The translations under genes were made by a program, and so were the position numbers. Below the pieces are notes generated by a model. That model was not told the DNA's origin. It ran no database searches and saw nothing but the letters and a program-made list of their open reading frames with translations. Below are positions 7,686-16,394 of a stretch of DNA of 64,000 bases, piece by piece. Within the stretch, counting starts at the first letter, position 1. Each line of letters begins with the position of its first letter. This DNA comes from DATHTS01 sp041940425 (GTDB lineage: Bacteria > Acidobacteriota > Blastocatellia > Pyrinomonadales > Pyrinomonadaceae), in contig JBGTSF010000014.1 in assembly GCA_041940425.1 (NCBI GenBank), forward strand, positions 1-64,000, written 5' to 3'.

Positions 7686-8528
7686 ATGGCTACCAAAACC
7701 CAAAAGAAAGTCAAAGCGGCTAAATACAGAGCCTTGTGTGTCGGCATCAACGATTATCCCTATGAAGGAAACGATCTGAACGGATGCGTCAATGATGCGA
7801 ACGCATGGGCAAGTCTTCTGAAAAATCATTATAATTTTGCCGGCGGCGACATCAAGATTTTGCTCGATTCGCAGGCGACCAAGAAAAATATCGTTGCCGG
7901 ATTGAAAGACCTGCTCGCCGGAGCGAAAGCGGGCGACGTTCTGGTTTTTACCAATTCTTCGCACGGCTCGTATGTTGCCGACAAGGACGGCGACGAATCG
8001 AAATACGACGAAATTCTTTGCCCGTTCGACATTGACGCGAATCACATTGTTGACGACGAACTGCGCCAGCTTTTCAAAAATCTGCCGAAAGACGTAAGCC
8101 TGACGGCGATTTTGGACAATTGTCATTCGGGAACAGCAACACGCGCGGCGATCAGCGATATTCTGCCCGGAATGCGCCCGCCCGACGACCGGCGGGTCCG
8201 GTTTTTAAGTCCCGCGCTTCGCGGTCTGCCGATCTTGGCGAATCCGTGGACGGCAAAACCGGAATCGAAAACCAAATATCCCGAATCGGGAATGAAAGAA
8301 GTTTTACTGACCGGATGCACGGACAAGGAATACTCCTACGATGCATTTTTGGGCGGCGTTTATCACGGCGCGATGACGTATTACGCGCTTCAGGCGATTC
8401 GTGAAGCCAATTACAAGATCACATACAACCAACTGCATCAAAGACTTTCGGTTCTGATCGAAGATTATCCGCAGCACCCGCAGCTCGAAGGAAAATTCAG
8501 CAATAAAAAACGGCAGATTTTTTCATAG
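7686..8528 (+). CDS. Caspase-family (C14) protease, orthocaspase/metacaspase-like
   Basis: Cysteine protease of the caspase-haemoglobinase fold, likely specific for a basic or acidic P1 residue depending on its subfamily. The p20-like core covers nearly the whole 280 residues: the N-terminal ALCVGINDYP strand, the catalytic His93 in TNSSHGSYV and Cys146 in ILDNCHSGT. There is no signal peptide or extra domain, so it is probably cytosolic. The start has an AAGGAG Shine-Dalgarno. Only 49 bp separate it from the lipase-CHAT gene, also with a strong ribosome site, so the two probably form one unit. Role in defence or regulated death is inferred from related caspase-CHAT modules, not shown here. 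Confidence 0.93.
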   Translation: MATKTQKKVKAAKYRALCVGINDYPYEGNDLNGCVNDANAWASLLKNHYNFAGGDIKILLDSQATKKNIVAGLKDLLAGAKAGDVLVFTNSSHGSYVADKDGDESKYDEILCPFDIDANHIVDDELRQLFKNLPKDVSLTAILDNCHSGTATRAAISDILPGMRPPDDRRVRFLSPALRGLPILANPWTAKPESKTKYPESGMKEVLLTGCTDKEYSYDAFLGGVYHGAMTYYALQAIREANYKITYNQLHQRLSVLIEDYPQHPQLEGKFSNKKRQIFS

Positions 8529-8577
8529 ATCAATTCCCGTTTTTAATTAAAACCTCGACCCATAGGAGATAAAAAAA

Positions 8578-11500
8578 ATGTCAGCAATAGAGGATAAAGT
8601 CGCTAAGATGGATTGGCAGGACATTCGAAAAGTCTTAAAAGAAGCCGAACCGCAGACACGCGCCGCCGGAGAAAAAGCCGACCCGCAAGAAGAACTTTTG
8701 CGAAGTTATTTCGGCGAAGAAAGATTTCTCGACCTGCTCAAATGGTCGAAAAAAGGCGACGAGATCAAGAAAAAACTCGGTAATGTCGTTTTGCTTCCCG
8801 GCATAATGGGTTCGCATCTGACCGTTATCGAAAAAAACAACGACGAAGATCACGTCTGGGTAAACCTTTGGCGGATGGTCAAAGGCGATATGGAACGGCT
8901 CAAACTTTCGTCGGACGGCAAGACCAACGCCAACGGCGAAACGGTTAAAGCGGACGGTTTGATCGCCTGGTATTACGCGCTCGCGCTCGAACGCCTGCAA
9001 GCCGCGCCGTTCCCCTACGACTGGCGTTTAAATGTCAATGACACGGCTGATAAATTGGCGAAATTCGTCGAGGAAAAATTAAGCGACGGAACTTTCGACC
9101 GCGAACGCGAAGTGCATTTTGTCGCGCATTCGATGGGCGGTCTCGTCGTCAGAAGTTTTATCCGCCGGCATAAGGATTTCTGGGATAAATTGAAAGGACG
9201 GCTCATCATGCTCGGAACGCCGAATTCCGGTTCGTTCGCGGCGATTCAAACACTTATGGGAAGAAATTCGCTGATCGAAACCGTCGCTAAAGTTCTTCCC
9301 TTTCAGACAAAAGCGGATTGGTTTCGGATCGTCAATTCGTTTCCCGGTCTTTACCAATTATGTCCTTCGAAACTCGTCAACCCGGAAGTTTACGAAAAAT
9401 CCATCTGGGAAAAATTTCCCGACGTGGCTTTTGACGGACAGCTTCAACTCGTGCCGAAATTTCATCAGGACTTGTTCGACAGCCGCACTTCGACGATTGA
9501 CGCGAACCGGATGGCGTATATCGCCGGAGTCGGTTACGAAACGCCTTCCGGTCTGAAAGTTCTCGAAGGCAGCGAATACGATTTCGACGTAACGCTCGAC
9601 GGCGACGGCACGGTTCCGCATAAACTCGGTCTGCTCGAAGGCGTTACGACCTATTACGTCGAAGGCACGCCGCACGGAAGTCTTTTAAATAACCGCCGCG
9701 TCCTGAAAGCCGTCGCCGACATCATCGAAAAAGGCGCGACGCAGGAATTGTCCACCACCAAACCCGTCATCATCAATCCGCGTTCGGCGGTTTATAAACC
9801 GGCGATCAGTTACGAAACGGAAATCCTCGATACGGTCGTCCGCCGGATGCAGAGCGACAAGGAATCGAACCAGCCGAGTGCGAAAGAAGTTTTCGAAGCC
9901 GAAAAAATTCTCCTGCGCTCGGTTCTCGGCGGAAAGGAATATGTGGATGACGATTTCGATCTCGTCTCCGCCGCTGAAAAACCGGATGTCAAACCCGTCC
10001 CGCTCGATGTCAGATGGATTTTCGGCGACATAACGGCGATTGATACGCCGGTCGTCATTGTCGGGCAATACCGCAATCTGCCGCCGGGCGGCGCGGGCGG
10101 CGCGGTTGACGCAAAGATCGGCGGCTTGATCAGCCGCGGCTACGAATACAATATGCTCGGAATGGAACTCGGCGAAATTTTCACTCTGCCGCTGAATCGT
10201 CTGCCGCATAAAGAGATCAACAAAACGGTCGAAACCGTGATCGTCGCCGGAATGGGCGATCTCGGCGGTTTCAGCCGCGAAGATTTGCGCTATCTGATGA
10301 TGAATGTAACGCTCGGCGTAATCGGCACGGGTTACGATACGTTTGCGACCGTCATTATCGGCGCGAGTCTCGACAATTTTTCGACCGATCATGCTATCCG
10401 CAATATTTTCTGGGGAATTTCCGACGCCGTCGAGCGTTTGAGCGAAAATGAAAAGCCGAAGAAAATCTCCCTCATTCTGGCGGAAACCAGTGAAGACCGG
10501 AAAAAACAGATCAGAAAATTCATTGCCGACGAGAATAAAAAAATCGAAGAAAGCGCGAACACAAAAGGCGCGAAACAACCTAACAGATACAACAACGTAG
10601 AAGTTACTTTAAATGAACCGGAAGAAGGCAAGCCGATCACCCGTCAGACGGGACGGCGACGGCAATTTACGCCGACAGTTTCGTTATTGACGCGCCTGTC
10701 GGTCGAACGCTCGCTCGAAAAGCTCATCGAGGTAACGGAAAAACGCGAACCCGGCAAATTTCAGATCGCCGCTTTTACGTCAAACGCGGCGATTCCCCTG
10801 CGCCAAATCACCGTCAACGACACGATCATCGAACAGCTTGTTGACGAACTTCGCTATTCGAACAATATCGTCAAACAGGAAAAATACGGCAGGCTTCTGC
10901 ATTCATTCCTGATTCCCGAAGATTTTCAGAGCATCATTGATACGGACAAACCGCTCGTTTTGGTCTTAAACCGCGAAGCAAGCACGATTCCCTGGGAGAT
11001 GATGTATTTCGGCGGTGCGGGACGCACGTCGAATTTCGGCGTTGACCTGCGCGTCAGCCGTCAATTCGGTTCTCTGCGGGCGAGCGTTCCCGGCGCGGCT
11101 CCGGCTTTGAACAAGGAATTCAAAGCCTTAATAATTGCCGATCCCGCACCCGAACAAGAATTACAGCTTCCCGGCGCGCGGCGCGAAGGCATCATGCTGA
11201 AACAATTTTTCCGGCAATTGCAACAAAAATTAAGAGGAAAAATTGATTTGCAGTTTCAAGCCTGTATCGGTTATGAGGAATGCGACATCGTGAAAATTCT
11301 CGAACTCATTTTTAACGAAGAACTCGACCTCATCCATTTTGCCGGACACGGCACTTTTGACGCGGAAGACCCGTCGAACAGCGGCTGGGTTTTCGGCAAA
11401 AATCTGATCCTTTCGGCAAAAGAGATTTTCCGTCTGCGGCGCGTGCCGCGTCTGGTTTTCGCCAACGCCTGTTTTTCAGCCGGTCTTCCGACCATCGAAT

Positions 11501-11859
11501 CGAACCGTCAATTGGCAGGCTTGGCAGAAGCGTTTTTCGACCGCGGCATCGAAAACTACATCGGTGCAGGCTGGCAGGTGAGCGACGAACACGCCATCGG
11601 TTTTGCCGAAAAATTTTACGAAAAAACGATTGCCGAAGGCGCGAATCTCGGCACGGCTCTGAGCGAAGCGCGGATGAAAATCTCGCCGTATCACGACAAA
11701 ACCATCCTGCCCGCCGATTCGACGTGGGGCGCGTATCAGCATTACGGCAATCCGAACACGATTTTGATTCGTGAACCGGAAAACGCGCCGAAACGTACGC
11801 CGAGAAACCGAACCGCCGCAAAACCGAAGGCAAAAGCGAAACCGAAAAAGAAAAAATAA
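8578..11859 (+). CDS. LCAT-like lipase / M17-N-like / CHAT protease fusion
   Basis: 1093 residues with three parts. Residues about 60-390 form an alpha/beta hydrolase like lecithin:cholesterol acyltransferase or PGAP1, with nucleophile Ser185 (AHSMGG), Asp343 (GDGTVP) and His366 (GTPHGS). Residues about 475-630 resemble the macro-like N-terminal domain of M17 leucyl aminopeptidases (VVIVGQYRNLPPGGAGGAVD). Residues about 780-1065 are a CHAT caspase-like domain with His924 (HFAGHG) and Cys965 (ANACFSAG). The C-terminus is a Lys/Pro/Arg-rich tail. No signal peptide. One reading is a membrane-attacking lipase controlled by a protease domain, working with the caspase just upstream. The physiological trigger and substrate are unknown. 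Confidence 0.9.
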   Translation: MSAIEDKVAKMDWQDIRKVLKEAEPQTRAAGEKADPQEELLRSYFGEERFLDLLKWSKKGDEIKKKLGNVVLLPGIMGSHLTVIEKNNDEDHVWVNLWRMVKGDMERLKLSSDGKTNANGETVKADGLIAWYYALALERLQAAPFPYDWRLNVNDTADKLAKFVEEKLSDGTFDREREVHFVAHSMGGLVVRSFIRRHKDFWDKLKGRLIMLGTPNSGSFAAIQTLMGRNSLIETVAKVLPFQTKADWFRIVNSFPGLYQLCPSKLVNPEVYEKSIWEKFPDVAFDGQLQLVPKFHQDLFDSRTSTIDANRMAYIAGVGYETPSGLKVLEGSEYDFDVTLDGDGTVPHKLGLLEGVTTYYVEGTPHGSLLNNRRVLKAVADIIEKGATQELSTTKPVIINPRSAVYKPAISYETEILDTVVRRMQSDKESNQPSAKEVFEAEKILLRSVLGGKEYVDDDFDLVSAAEKPDVKPVPLDVRWIFGDITAIDTPVVIVGQYRNLPPGGAGGAVDAKIGGLISRGYEYNMLGMELGEIFTLPLNRLPHKEINKTVETVIVAGMGDLGGFSREDLRYLMMNVTLGVIGTGYDTFATVIIGASLDNFSTDHAIRNIFWGISDAVERLSENEKPKKISLILAETSEDRKKQIRKFIADENKKIEESANTKGAKQPNRYNNVEVTLNEPEEGKPITRQTGRRRQFTPTVSLLTRLSVERSLEKLIEVTEKREPGKFQIAAFTSNAAIPLRQITVNDTIIEQLVDELRYSNNIVKQEKYGRLLHSFLIPEDFQSIIDTDKPLVLVLNREASTIPWEMMYFGGAGRTSNFGVDLRVSRQFGSLRASVPGAAPALNKEFKALIIADPAPEQELQLPGARREGIMLKQFFRQLQQKLRGKIDLQFQACIGYEECDIVKILELIFNEELDLIHFAGHGTFDAEDPSNSGWVFGKNLILSAKEIFRLRRVPRLVFANACFSAGLPTIESNRQLAGLAEAFFDRGIENYIGAGWQVSDEHAIGFAEKFYEKTIAEGANLGTALSEARMKISPYHDKTILPADSTWGAYQHYGNPNTILIREPENAPKRTPRNRTAAKPKAKAKPKKKK

Positions 11860-11947
11860 GCGGAAAACTTTCAAGCAACTTTCAGCATTCGCAATTCGTA
11901 AAAAAATTGTGAAGGCTGAATTTCGTATGTTAGAATCGCTTCCGTTT

Positions 11948-12616
11948 ATGATGAAAAATTCTTTGAAATCAAAACTCTGTCTTTTCACGATTATTTGTAT
12001 AATTTCCGTTTTCGGCTTTGCCTGCCGCGATTCGCATTCATTGACTCCACAAATCGAACGAACCGCCGAAAAACCGCAGATCAGCGAAATCGCTTCGCCC
12101 GGTATCAGAAAAGTTCTGGAAAGCGCGAAAAGGCAAACCGAAGTTACCAAACATTATGATCCGAGTTATGTTGTGATTGACTATCCGAACGGCGACGTGC
12201 CGATGGAGACGGGCGTGTGCAGTGATGTTGTCATTCGCGCCTTTCGCGCGGCGGGCGTTGATCTGCAAAAAGAAGTTCACGAAGATATGTCGGAAAACTT
12301 CGCCGTCTATCCGCAGAAATGGAATCTGCCGAAACCGGACGCGAATATTGATCACCGGAGAGTTTTGAACCTGCAAAAATTTTTCGAGCGCAAAGGAAAG
12401 GCATTGCCCATTACCGACAAGGCGGAAAATTACAAACCCGGCGATGTCGTCAGTTGGGATTTAAACGGCAAAGGAATGACGCATATCGGCGTTGTTTCAA
12501 ATATTCTTAACGAAAACGCAGAACGCTATTTGATAATCCACAACATCGGCGCGGGCGCGCGGGCAGAGGACGTTTTATTCGATTGGAAGATCACCGGGCA
12601 TTACCGCTATTTTTGA
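11948..12616 (+). CDS. DUF1287 family protein, secreted
   Basis: 222-residue DUF1287 protein, a family with an NlpC/P60-like look. Conserved blocks are YPNGDVPMETGVCSDVVIRA (with the likely catalytic Cys), the NIDHRR segment, GDVVSWD...THIGVVS with a candidate His, and HNIGAGA...WKITGHYRY at the end. The N-terminus is a hydrophobic signal segment ending GFACRDS, so it may be an envelope lipoprotein. I chose the ATG at 11948. The frame is open upstream into the end of the lipase-CHAT gene, but that part is basic, low-complexity and shadows that gene. Its place after the caspase and CHAT genes may be chance. Confidence 0.85.
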   Translation: MMKNSLKSKLCLFTIICIISVFGFACRDSHSLTPQIERTAEKPQISEIASPGIRKVLESAKRQTEVTKHYDPSYVVIDYPNGDVPMETGVCSDVVIRAFRAAGVDLQKEVHEDMSENFAVYPQKWNLPKPDANIDHRRVLNLQKFFERKGKALPITDKAENYKPGDVVSWDLNGKGMTHIGVVSNILNENAERYLIIHNIGAGARAEDVLFDWKITGHYRYF

Positions 12617-12668
12617 TCTTATTTTGCGGCTTATACAAAACTGAAAACGGATATGCAAAATGAGATAG

Positions 12669-13415
12669 TTACTCTCGTGTTACAGCCTCATAAACTTCGC
12701 CGATCGAACGCGCTTCGGGCGCGATTTTTTGAAGTGTAAATCCGGCAATGGTAAATAACAAAAACGCTAAAATCGCGGGCATAAGCGTTTTTTTGACAGC
12801 GGTTTTGAGCCAGTTCGTTTTCTCCAAATCTTTTGTCTTTTTATACAAGCCCGCCAGTAAAACACCGTCAACGAAAATTTCGGCAAGCAAAATCGGCGCG
12901 ATGTAGATGACATAAAAGGCAGCCAAAATTCCGCCGATAAGAGCGGCAACGGCGAGAATTACCAAGCCGATTTCTTCCAAATCCAGATCGAAACTCAGCG
13001 AATCCGAAATCGAAGCATTGTTTGAAACCGATGCCGCTGAAACGCCCTCGCCCCAACTTCCGCCCGCGCCGCCGCCGCCGAAATCTCCGCCGCCGCTGAA
13101 ATTGGAAGTTACAGCATTTTCAGCACCGGCGGACAGATCCAGATCCATTCCCGGCAGATCCATTTCAGAACGGCGATTATCCTGAAGCCAGAGCCAGACG
13201 CGAAGCAGTAAAAGAAAAACGCAGTAAGCCGCAAAGATCGCCACCGGATAACGAAGCCACATTTGACCGATGCCGAGATGCAAAAGCGAAAACGAAGTTA
13301 AAAATCCGGCTAAACCAGTAAGAAGCAAAATGAGGGACATTTGAAAACGCGGCAAACCGCCTTTGAGCAACTGCCGCCTGATCGCTTCGACCCGATTTTT
13401 TCTATGCGAACTCAT
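12669..13415 (-). CDS. Hypothetical multi-spanning membrane protein
   Basis: I do not recognise a family. Of 248 residues, two hydrophobic helices lie near residues 25-75, then comes a polar loop with a Gly/Ser-rich linker (GGGDFGGGGAGGSWGEG), then two further helices at about 145-185 and one near 210-232, giving about five membrane segments. The Gly-rich linker followed by a short Asp/Leu-rich stretch is reminiscent of TPM-domain proteins, but no TPM domain is seen. It is leftward, between the convergent DUF1287 gene and an alpha/beta hydrolase gene 34 bp upstream. Confidence 0.75.
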   Translation of the reverse strand: MSSHRKNRVEAIRRQLLKGGLPRFQMSLILLLTGLAGFLTSFSLLHLGIGQMWLRYPVAIFAAYCVFLLLLRVWLWLQDNRRSEMDLPGMDLDLSAGAENAVTSNFSGGGDFGGGGAGGSWGEGVSAASVSNNASISDSLSFDLDLEEIGLVILAVAALIGGILAAFYVIYIAPILLAEIFVDGVLLAGLYKKTKDLEKTNWLKTAVKKTLMPAILAFLLFTIAGFTLQKIAPEARSIGEVYEAVTRE

Positions 13416-13449
13416 ATTGAAACTAAAAACGTCTGCTTCCGCAATTTGT

Positions 13450-14448
13450 TCAATTTAAGAACATTTCATCGGTTTCGCGCTCTTCGAGCCTGCCTTTACG
13501 GTCATGACAAAACTCCGTGACGAGTTCGACAAAAAGCTCTGGATTTTCTTCCGGCGGAACGTGACCGCAATCTTTGAAAACGACAAAGCGCGAATTGAGA
13601 ATCGAATCAAAAAGCCGTTCACCGTTTTCGATTGGGATCACTTTGTCCTCTTCGCCCCAGATGATCAAAGTCGGCTGATTGATATACTGCGCGTCGTCCT
13701 GTATGCGGCAGGCATCCCATTTGCGCGAAGTCGCCAGAACGGAATGATGCGCGTCCCGTGCGGCAAGCGGTCGGTGAACCGATTCGATCCGGTCTTTGGT
13801 GATCAGATGATGATTCGCCGGCGCGAGCGTTTCTTTCATACGCATTTTGTGAAACATTTTCGAATCGAGAAAAAACGGAGTCAAGGCTTCGCCGATACCG
13901 CTCAGAGAAGCGAGTTTCAAGATCGGTTTGCTCAGAATGTCGTCGTTGCAAACTGCGTCAACCAGAACAAGTTTTTCGACGCGCTCGGCGTAATCGAGCG
14001 CAAGCGTCGAGGCGACCGCGCCGCCGTAAGAACTGCCGACGACCGTCGCGCGACCGATGCCGAGAACGTTCATCAGACGCGCGATCATCCGCGCCTGCGA
14101 CGCGATCGAATAATCGAACCACGCGGGCTTTTCGGAAAACCCGAAGCCGACGAGATCGGGCGCGACAACGTGAAAGCCTTCGTCCGCCAGACGCGGCGCG
14201 ACCCGATGCCAAACGTATGTCGAAGCCGTATAGCCGTGAATCAAAAGCAAGATCGGATTCGCGCTGTCGCCGAATTCCTGAAAATGGATCGTCATTCCGT
14301 CAACTTCGGCAAACTGCGAATGTTCCGAATTCGGCACACTGCCCGAAACTTTTTTCCATTCGACGGTTTTTGCCCGCGTCAGCATTTTCACCGCGACCGC
14401 CGCGCCAACCGCGCCGCCGATTCCCAAAGCCAGATTTCTCTTGTTCAT
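13450..14448 (-). CDS. Alpha/beta-fold hydrolase
   Basis: 332-residue hydrolase of the alpha/beta fold, substrate unknown. The oxyanion-hole motif LLIHGYTAS is at about residue 70, the nucleophile Ser lies in VVGSSYGGA, an acid is likely in the strand LIIWGEEDKVIP, and the His lies in DCGHVPPEENPE. The order matches epoxide hydrolase, haloalkane dehalogenase and meta-cleavage hydrolase relatives. The N-terminal GGAVGAAVAVKML stretch may be a signal anchor. It is followed 11 bp later in genome order by truB, in the same direction. Confidence 0.88.
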   Translation of the reverse strand: MNKRNLALGIGGAVGAAVAVKMLTRAKTVEWKKVSGSVPNSEHSQFAEVDGMTIHFQEFGDSANPILLLIHGYTASTYVWHRVAPRLADEGFHVVAPDLVGFGFSEKPAWFDYSIASQARMIARLMNVLGIGRATVVGSSYGGAVASTLALDYAERVEKLVLVDAVCNDDILSKPILKLASLSGIGEALTPFFLDSKMFHKMRMKETLAPANHHLITKDRIESVHRPLAARDAHHSVLATSRKWDACRIQDDAQYINQPTLIIWGEEDKVIPIENGERLFDSILNSRFVVFKDCGHVPPEENPELFVELVTEFCHDRKGRLEERETDEMFLN

Positions 14449-14459
14449 AACTCATTATT

Positions 14460-15368
14460 TTACATCAAAACGATTTTCGGCTGAATAGTTTTTTCGGATT
14501 CGTTATAAATTCCGATTGCCAGAAGATTTTCTTTTGTATCAATCAACCGCACATTTTCGCCGTCTTTCGCCGCCAAATTTTCCCTTTTCAATTTCTGCCC
14601 GTTGCGCGTTTTTATAATTTCTTCTTCGCTCAAAACAGTTTGAGGCAGATGAGAAAGTGCTTCATTCATTGTGATAAAAAAGTCGTTGACTTTGTCTTCC
14701 GCAACTATTTTTTCCAATTCATTAATCGTAACGGCTTTTGAAATTTCAAATTTTCCGGCGCGCGTCCGCCTGAGTTCAGCAAGATGCGCGCCCGTTCCGA
14801 GTGTTCTGCCGATGTCTTCCGCCAAAGTCCTGATATACGTTCCGGCAGAACATTTTACGCGAAGCGTAAAGTGCTGAGTGCTGAGTGCTGAGTGCTGAGT
14901 GCTTTTCAGAATTTCCAACTCGTAAATTTTTACTTTGACCGGCTTTCTTTCAATTTCGATTCCTTTTCGCGCCAGCTCATAAAGTTTTTTTCCCTCGACT
15001 TTTTTCGCCGAATACATCGGCGGCGTTTGCCAAATCTCACCGCGAAATTCCGGCAAAATATTTTTCAATTCTTCAACCAAAACCAACTTTGGACTTTGGA
15101 CTTTGGACTTTGGACTTCCTGTTCGGTCGCCCGTGTCGGTTTCAAAACCGAAGGAGATTTCGGCTTCATATTCTTTTATGTCTTTGTCCAAAAACTGCGC
15201 GAGCCGCGTCGCTTTGCCGACTAAGATTACAAGCACGCCGGTCGCAAACGGATCGAGTGTTCCCGTATGACCGATGCGTTTTGTTTTGAGAATTTTCCGC
15301 AGCTTTCCGACCACGTCGTGCGAAGTCCAGCCTTCGGGTTTATCAATAATAAGACAGCCGTCAAACAT
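14460..15368 (-). CDS. truB: tRNA pseudouridine(55) synthase
   Basis: Forms pseudouridine 55 in the T-arm of tRNAs. The catalytic Asp lies in HTGTLDPFATGVL, and the N-terminal DGCLIIDKPEGWTSHD and later Tyr-containing motif are typical. The ATG at 15368 is chosen; the further upstream in-frame start would translate a GGATTTT repeat. Two heptamer repeats are embedded in the coding sequence: residues about 84-94 (SPKSKVQSPK) and about 155-166 (STQHSALSTQH). Both fall between conserved blocks, so the enzyme is probably intact. The C-terminal PUA-like part is present. Confidence 0.95.
   Translation of the reverse strand: MFDGCLIIDKPEGWTSHDVVGKLRKILKTKRIGHTGTLDPFATGVLVILVGKATRLAQFLDKDIKEYEAEISFGFETDTGDRTGSPKSKVQSPKLVLVEELKNILPEFRGEIWQTPPMYSAKKVEGKKLYELARKGIEIERKPVKVKIYELEILKSTQHSALSTQHFTLRVKCSAGTYIRTLAEDIGRTLGTGAHLAELRRTRAGKFEISKAVTINELEKIVAEDKVNDFFITMNEALSHLPQTVLSEEEIIKTRNGQKLKRENLAAKDGENVRLIDTKENLLAIGIYNESEKTIQPKIVLM
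14871..14902. repeat. AGTGCTG heptamer repeat inside truB
   Basis: Four and a half exact units in frame, encoding STQHSALSTQH in TruB. The same heptamer, read on the coding strand as ACTCAGC, recurs in prmA at 24872-24905 with nearly the same peptide. Confidence 0.95.
15086..15117. repeat. CTTTGGA heptamer repeat inside truB
   Basis: Four and a half exact units in frame, encoding SPKSKVQSPK in TruB. Confidence 0.95.
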
Positions 15369-15401
15369 ATTTTGGATTTTGGATTTCGGATTTCGGATTT
15401 G
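15369..15401. repeat. GGATTTT/GGATTTC heptamer repeat upstream of truB
   Basis: Four to five direct units lie immediately before the truB start codon, in the region where a ribosome site would be expected, leaving no recognisable Shine-Dalgarno. Confidence 0.9.
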
Positions 15402-15431
15402 CAAATCGAAAGGTTAAAATTTATGTAAATT

Positions 15432-15974
15432 ATGTGGCGCAAACGGCTCGAAATAAAAGACGAAAAAGACCGGATCATCAAAGATTACGCGAAATCGAAA
15501 GAGCGGACGATGAACCGCGCCGTGCGTCTTCTGGCGGCAAAACCGCGTTCGGCGGCGGAACTGCGCGAGCGGCTTTTGGAAAAACAATGGACGAACGGCG
15601 CGATTGTGGACGAGGTTTTAGAAAAACTGAAAGAATACGATTATGTCAACGACGAGCTGTTCGCAAAAAGTTTCGCTTCGTCAAAACTGCGGCAAAAACC
15701 GCTCGGTCGCAGGCGTTTGAAGCAGACGCTTTCGCAGAAAAAACTCGACAAAGAAACGGTCGAGCAGGCGATTGAAAAAGTCTATGAAAAAACGCCCGAA
15801 GGCGAAGTGATCGAACGCGCGATAAAAAAACGTCTGCGTCAAAAAGGCAAACCCGAAACGCGCGAAGATTCGAAAAAATTTTACGATTATTTGATGCGGC
15901 AGGGATTTTCCTACGATCTGATAAGCGCGAAAATGCGTGAGATCGGAAGATTTGAAGAAGAAATAAATGAGTAA
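15432..15974 (+). CDS. recX: Regulatory protein RecX
   Basis: Inhibits RecA filament extension and ATPase. Its 180 residues are built of repeated three-helix units. The first is ERTMNRAVRLLAAKPRSAAELRERLLEK, and the next has the FAKSFASSKLRQKPLGRRRLKQTL pattern typical of RecX. The ATG at 15432 is followed by a Lys/Arg-rich helix. No recA is adjacent here. Its stop overlaps the next gene's start by 8 bp, so the two are probably co-translated. The promoter region is shared with the divergent truB and holds the GGATTTT repeat. Confidence 0.9.
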   Translation: MWRKRLEIKDEKDRIIKDYAKSKERTMNRAVRLLAAKPRSAAELRERLLEKQWTNGAIVDEVLEKLKEYDYVNDELFAKSFASSKLRQKPLGRRRLKQTLSQKKLDKETVEQAIEKVYEKTPEGEVIERAIKKRLRQKGKPETREDSKKFYDYLMRQGFSYDLISAKMREIGRFEEEINE

Positions 15975-16317
15975 GATCAATTACGACAACCGCAAATTTT
16001 CGTCCGTTGAAAATTCGGAATCGGGCGAGGTTTCATCGGAAACGATTTTTCACTATCACCAAAAGGACGATTTAGTTTGGGCGGAATACGCGGGCGGCGC
16101 GGTTATTTTCGGAAATTTGATCGCCAAGGTTTTGCCCGATTCGTCGCTCGAAATGCGTTACCAGCATCTGAATAATTCGGGCGAACTGATGACCGGAAAA
16201 TGTTTTTCCAGACCGGAAATTTTGCCCGACGGTCGCCTTCGGCTTTACGAAAAATGGCAGTGGACGAGCGGTGATTTTTCGGAAGGCGAATCAATTGTTG
16301 AAGAAGTGAAAGAGTGA
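15967..16317 (+). CDS. Hypothetical protein of the family often labelled N-acetylglutamate synthase
   Basis: 116-residue protein of a widespread small family in Bacteroidetes and Acidobacteria. Conserved blocks visible: SGEVSSETIFHYHQ, the GGxxxxGxLIAK strand, MRYQHLNNSGELMTGKC and RLYEKWQWTSGD. The pattern suggests an all-beta domain. Database names for relatives include N-acetylglutamate synthase, but no GNAT motif is present and the name is likely an error carried forward, so I give no function. It overlaps recX by 8 bp and ends in the GTGAAAAA repeat. Confidence 0.75.
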   Translation: MSKINYDNRKFSSVENSESGEVSSETIFHYHQKDDLVWAEYAGGAVIFGNLIAKVLPDSSLEMRYQHLNNSGELMTGKCFSRPEILPDGRLRLYEKWQWTSGDFSEGESIVEEVKE

Positions 16318-16376
16318 AAAGTGAAAAAGTGAAAAAGTTGATTTGATAGTCTCAATCAACTTTTTCACTTTTTCAC
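16313..16376. repeat. GTGAAAAA palindromic repeat between convergent genes
   Basis: Left arm with several GTGAAAAA/GTGAAAG units and right arm of the reverse complement (16358-16376), separated by about 20 bp. It could serve as a bidirectional terminator. Confidence 0.88.
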
Positions 16377-16394
16377 ATTTCCGCTTTTCTACTT

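Noticed and set aside
9685..10578. A long open frame on the minus strand opposite the lipase-CHAT gene
   Set aside because: It shadows a well-supported coding sequence; its composition mirrors the complement, with many Phe and Arg and no family pattern.
14871..15401. A CRISPR array
   Set aside because: The repeats are 7 bp and directly adjacent, with no spacers and no cas genes.
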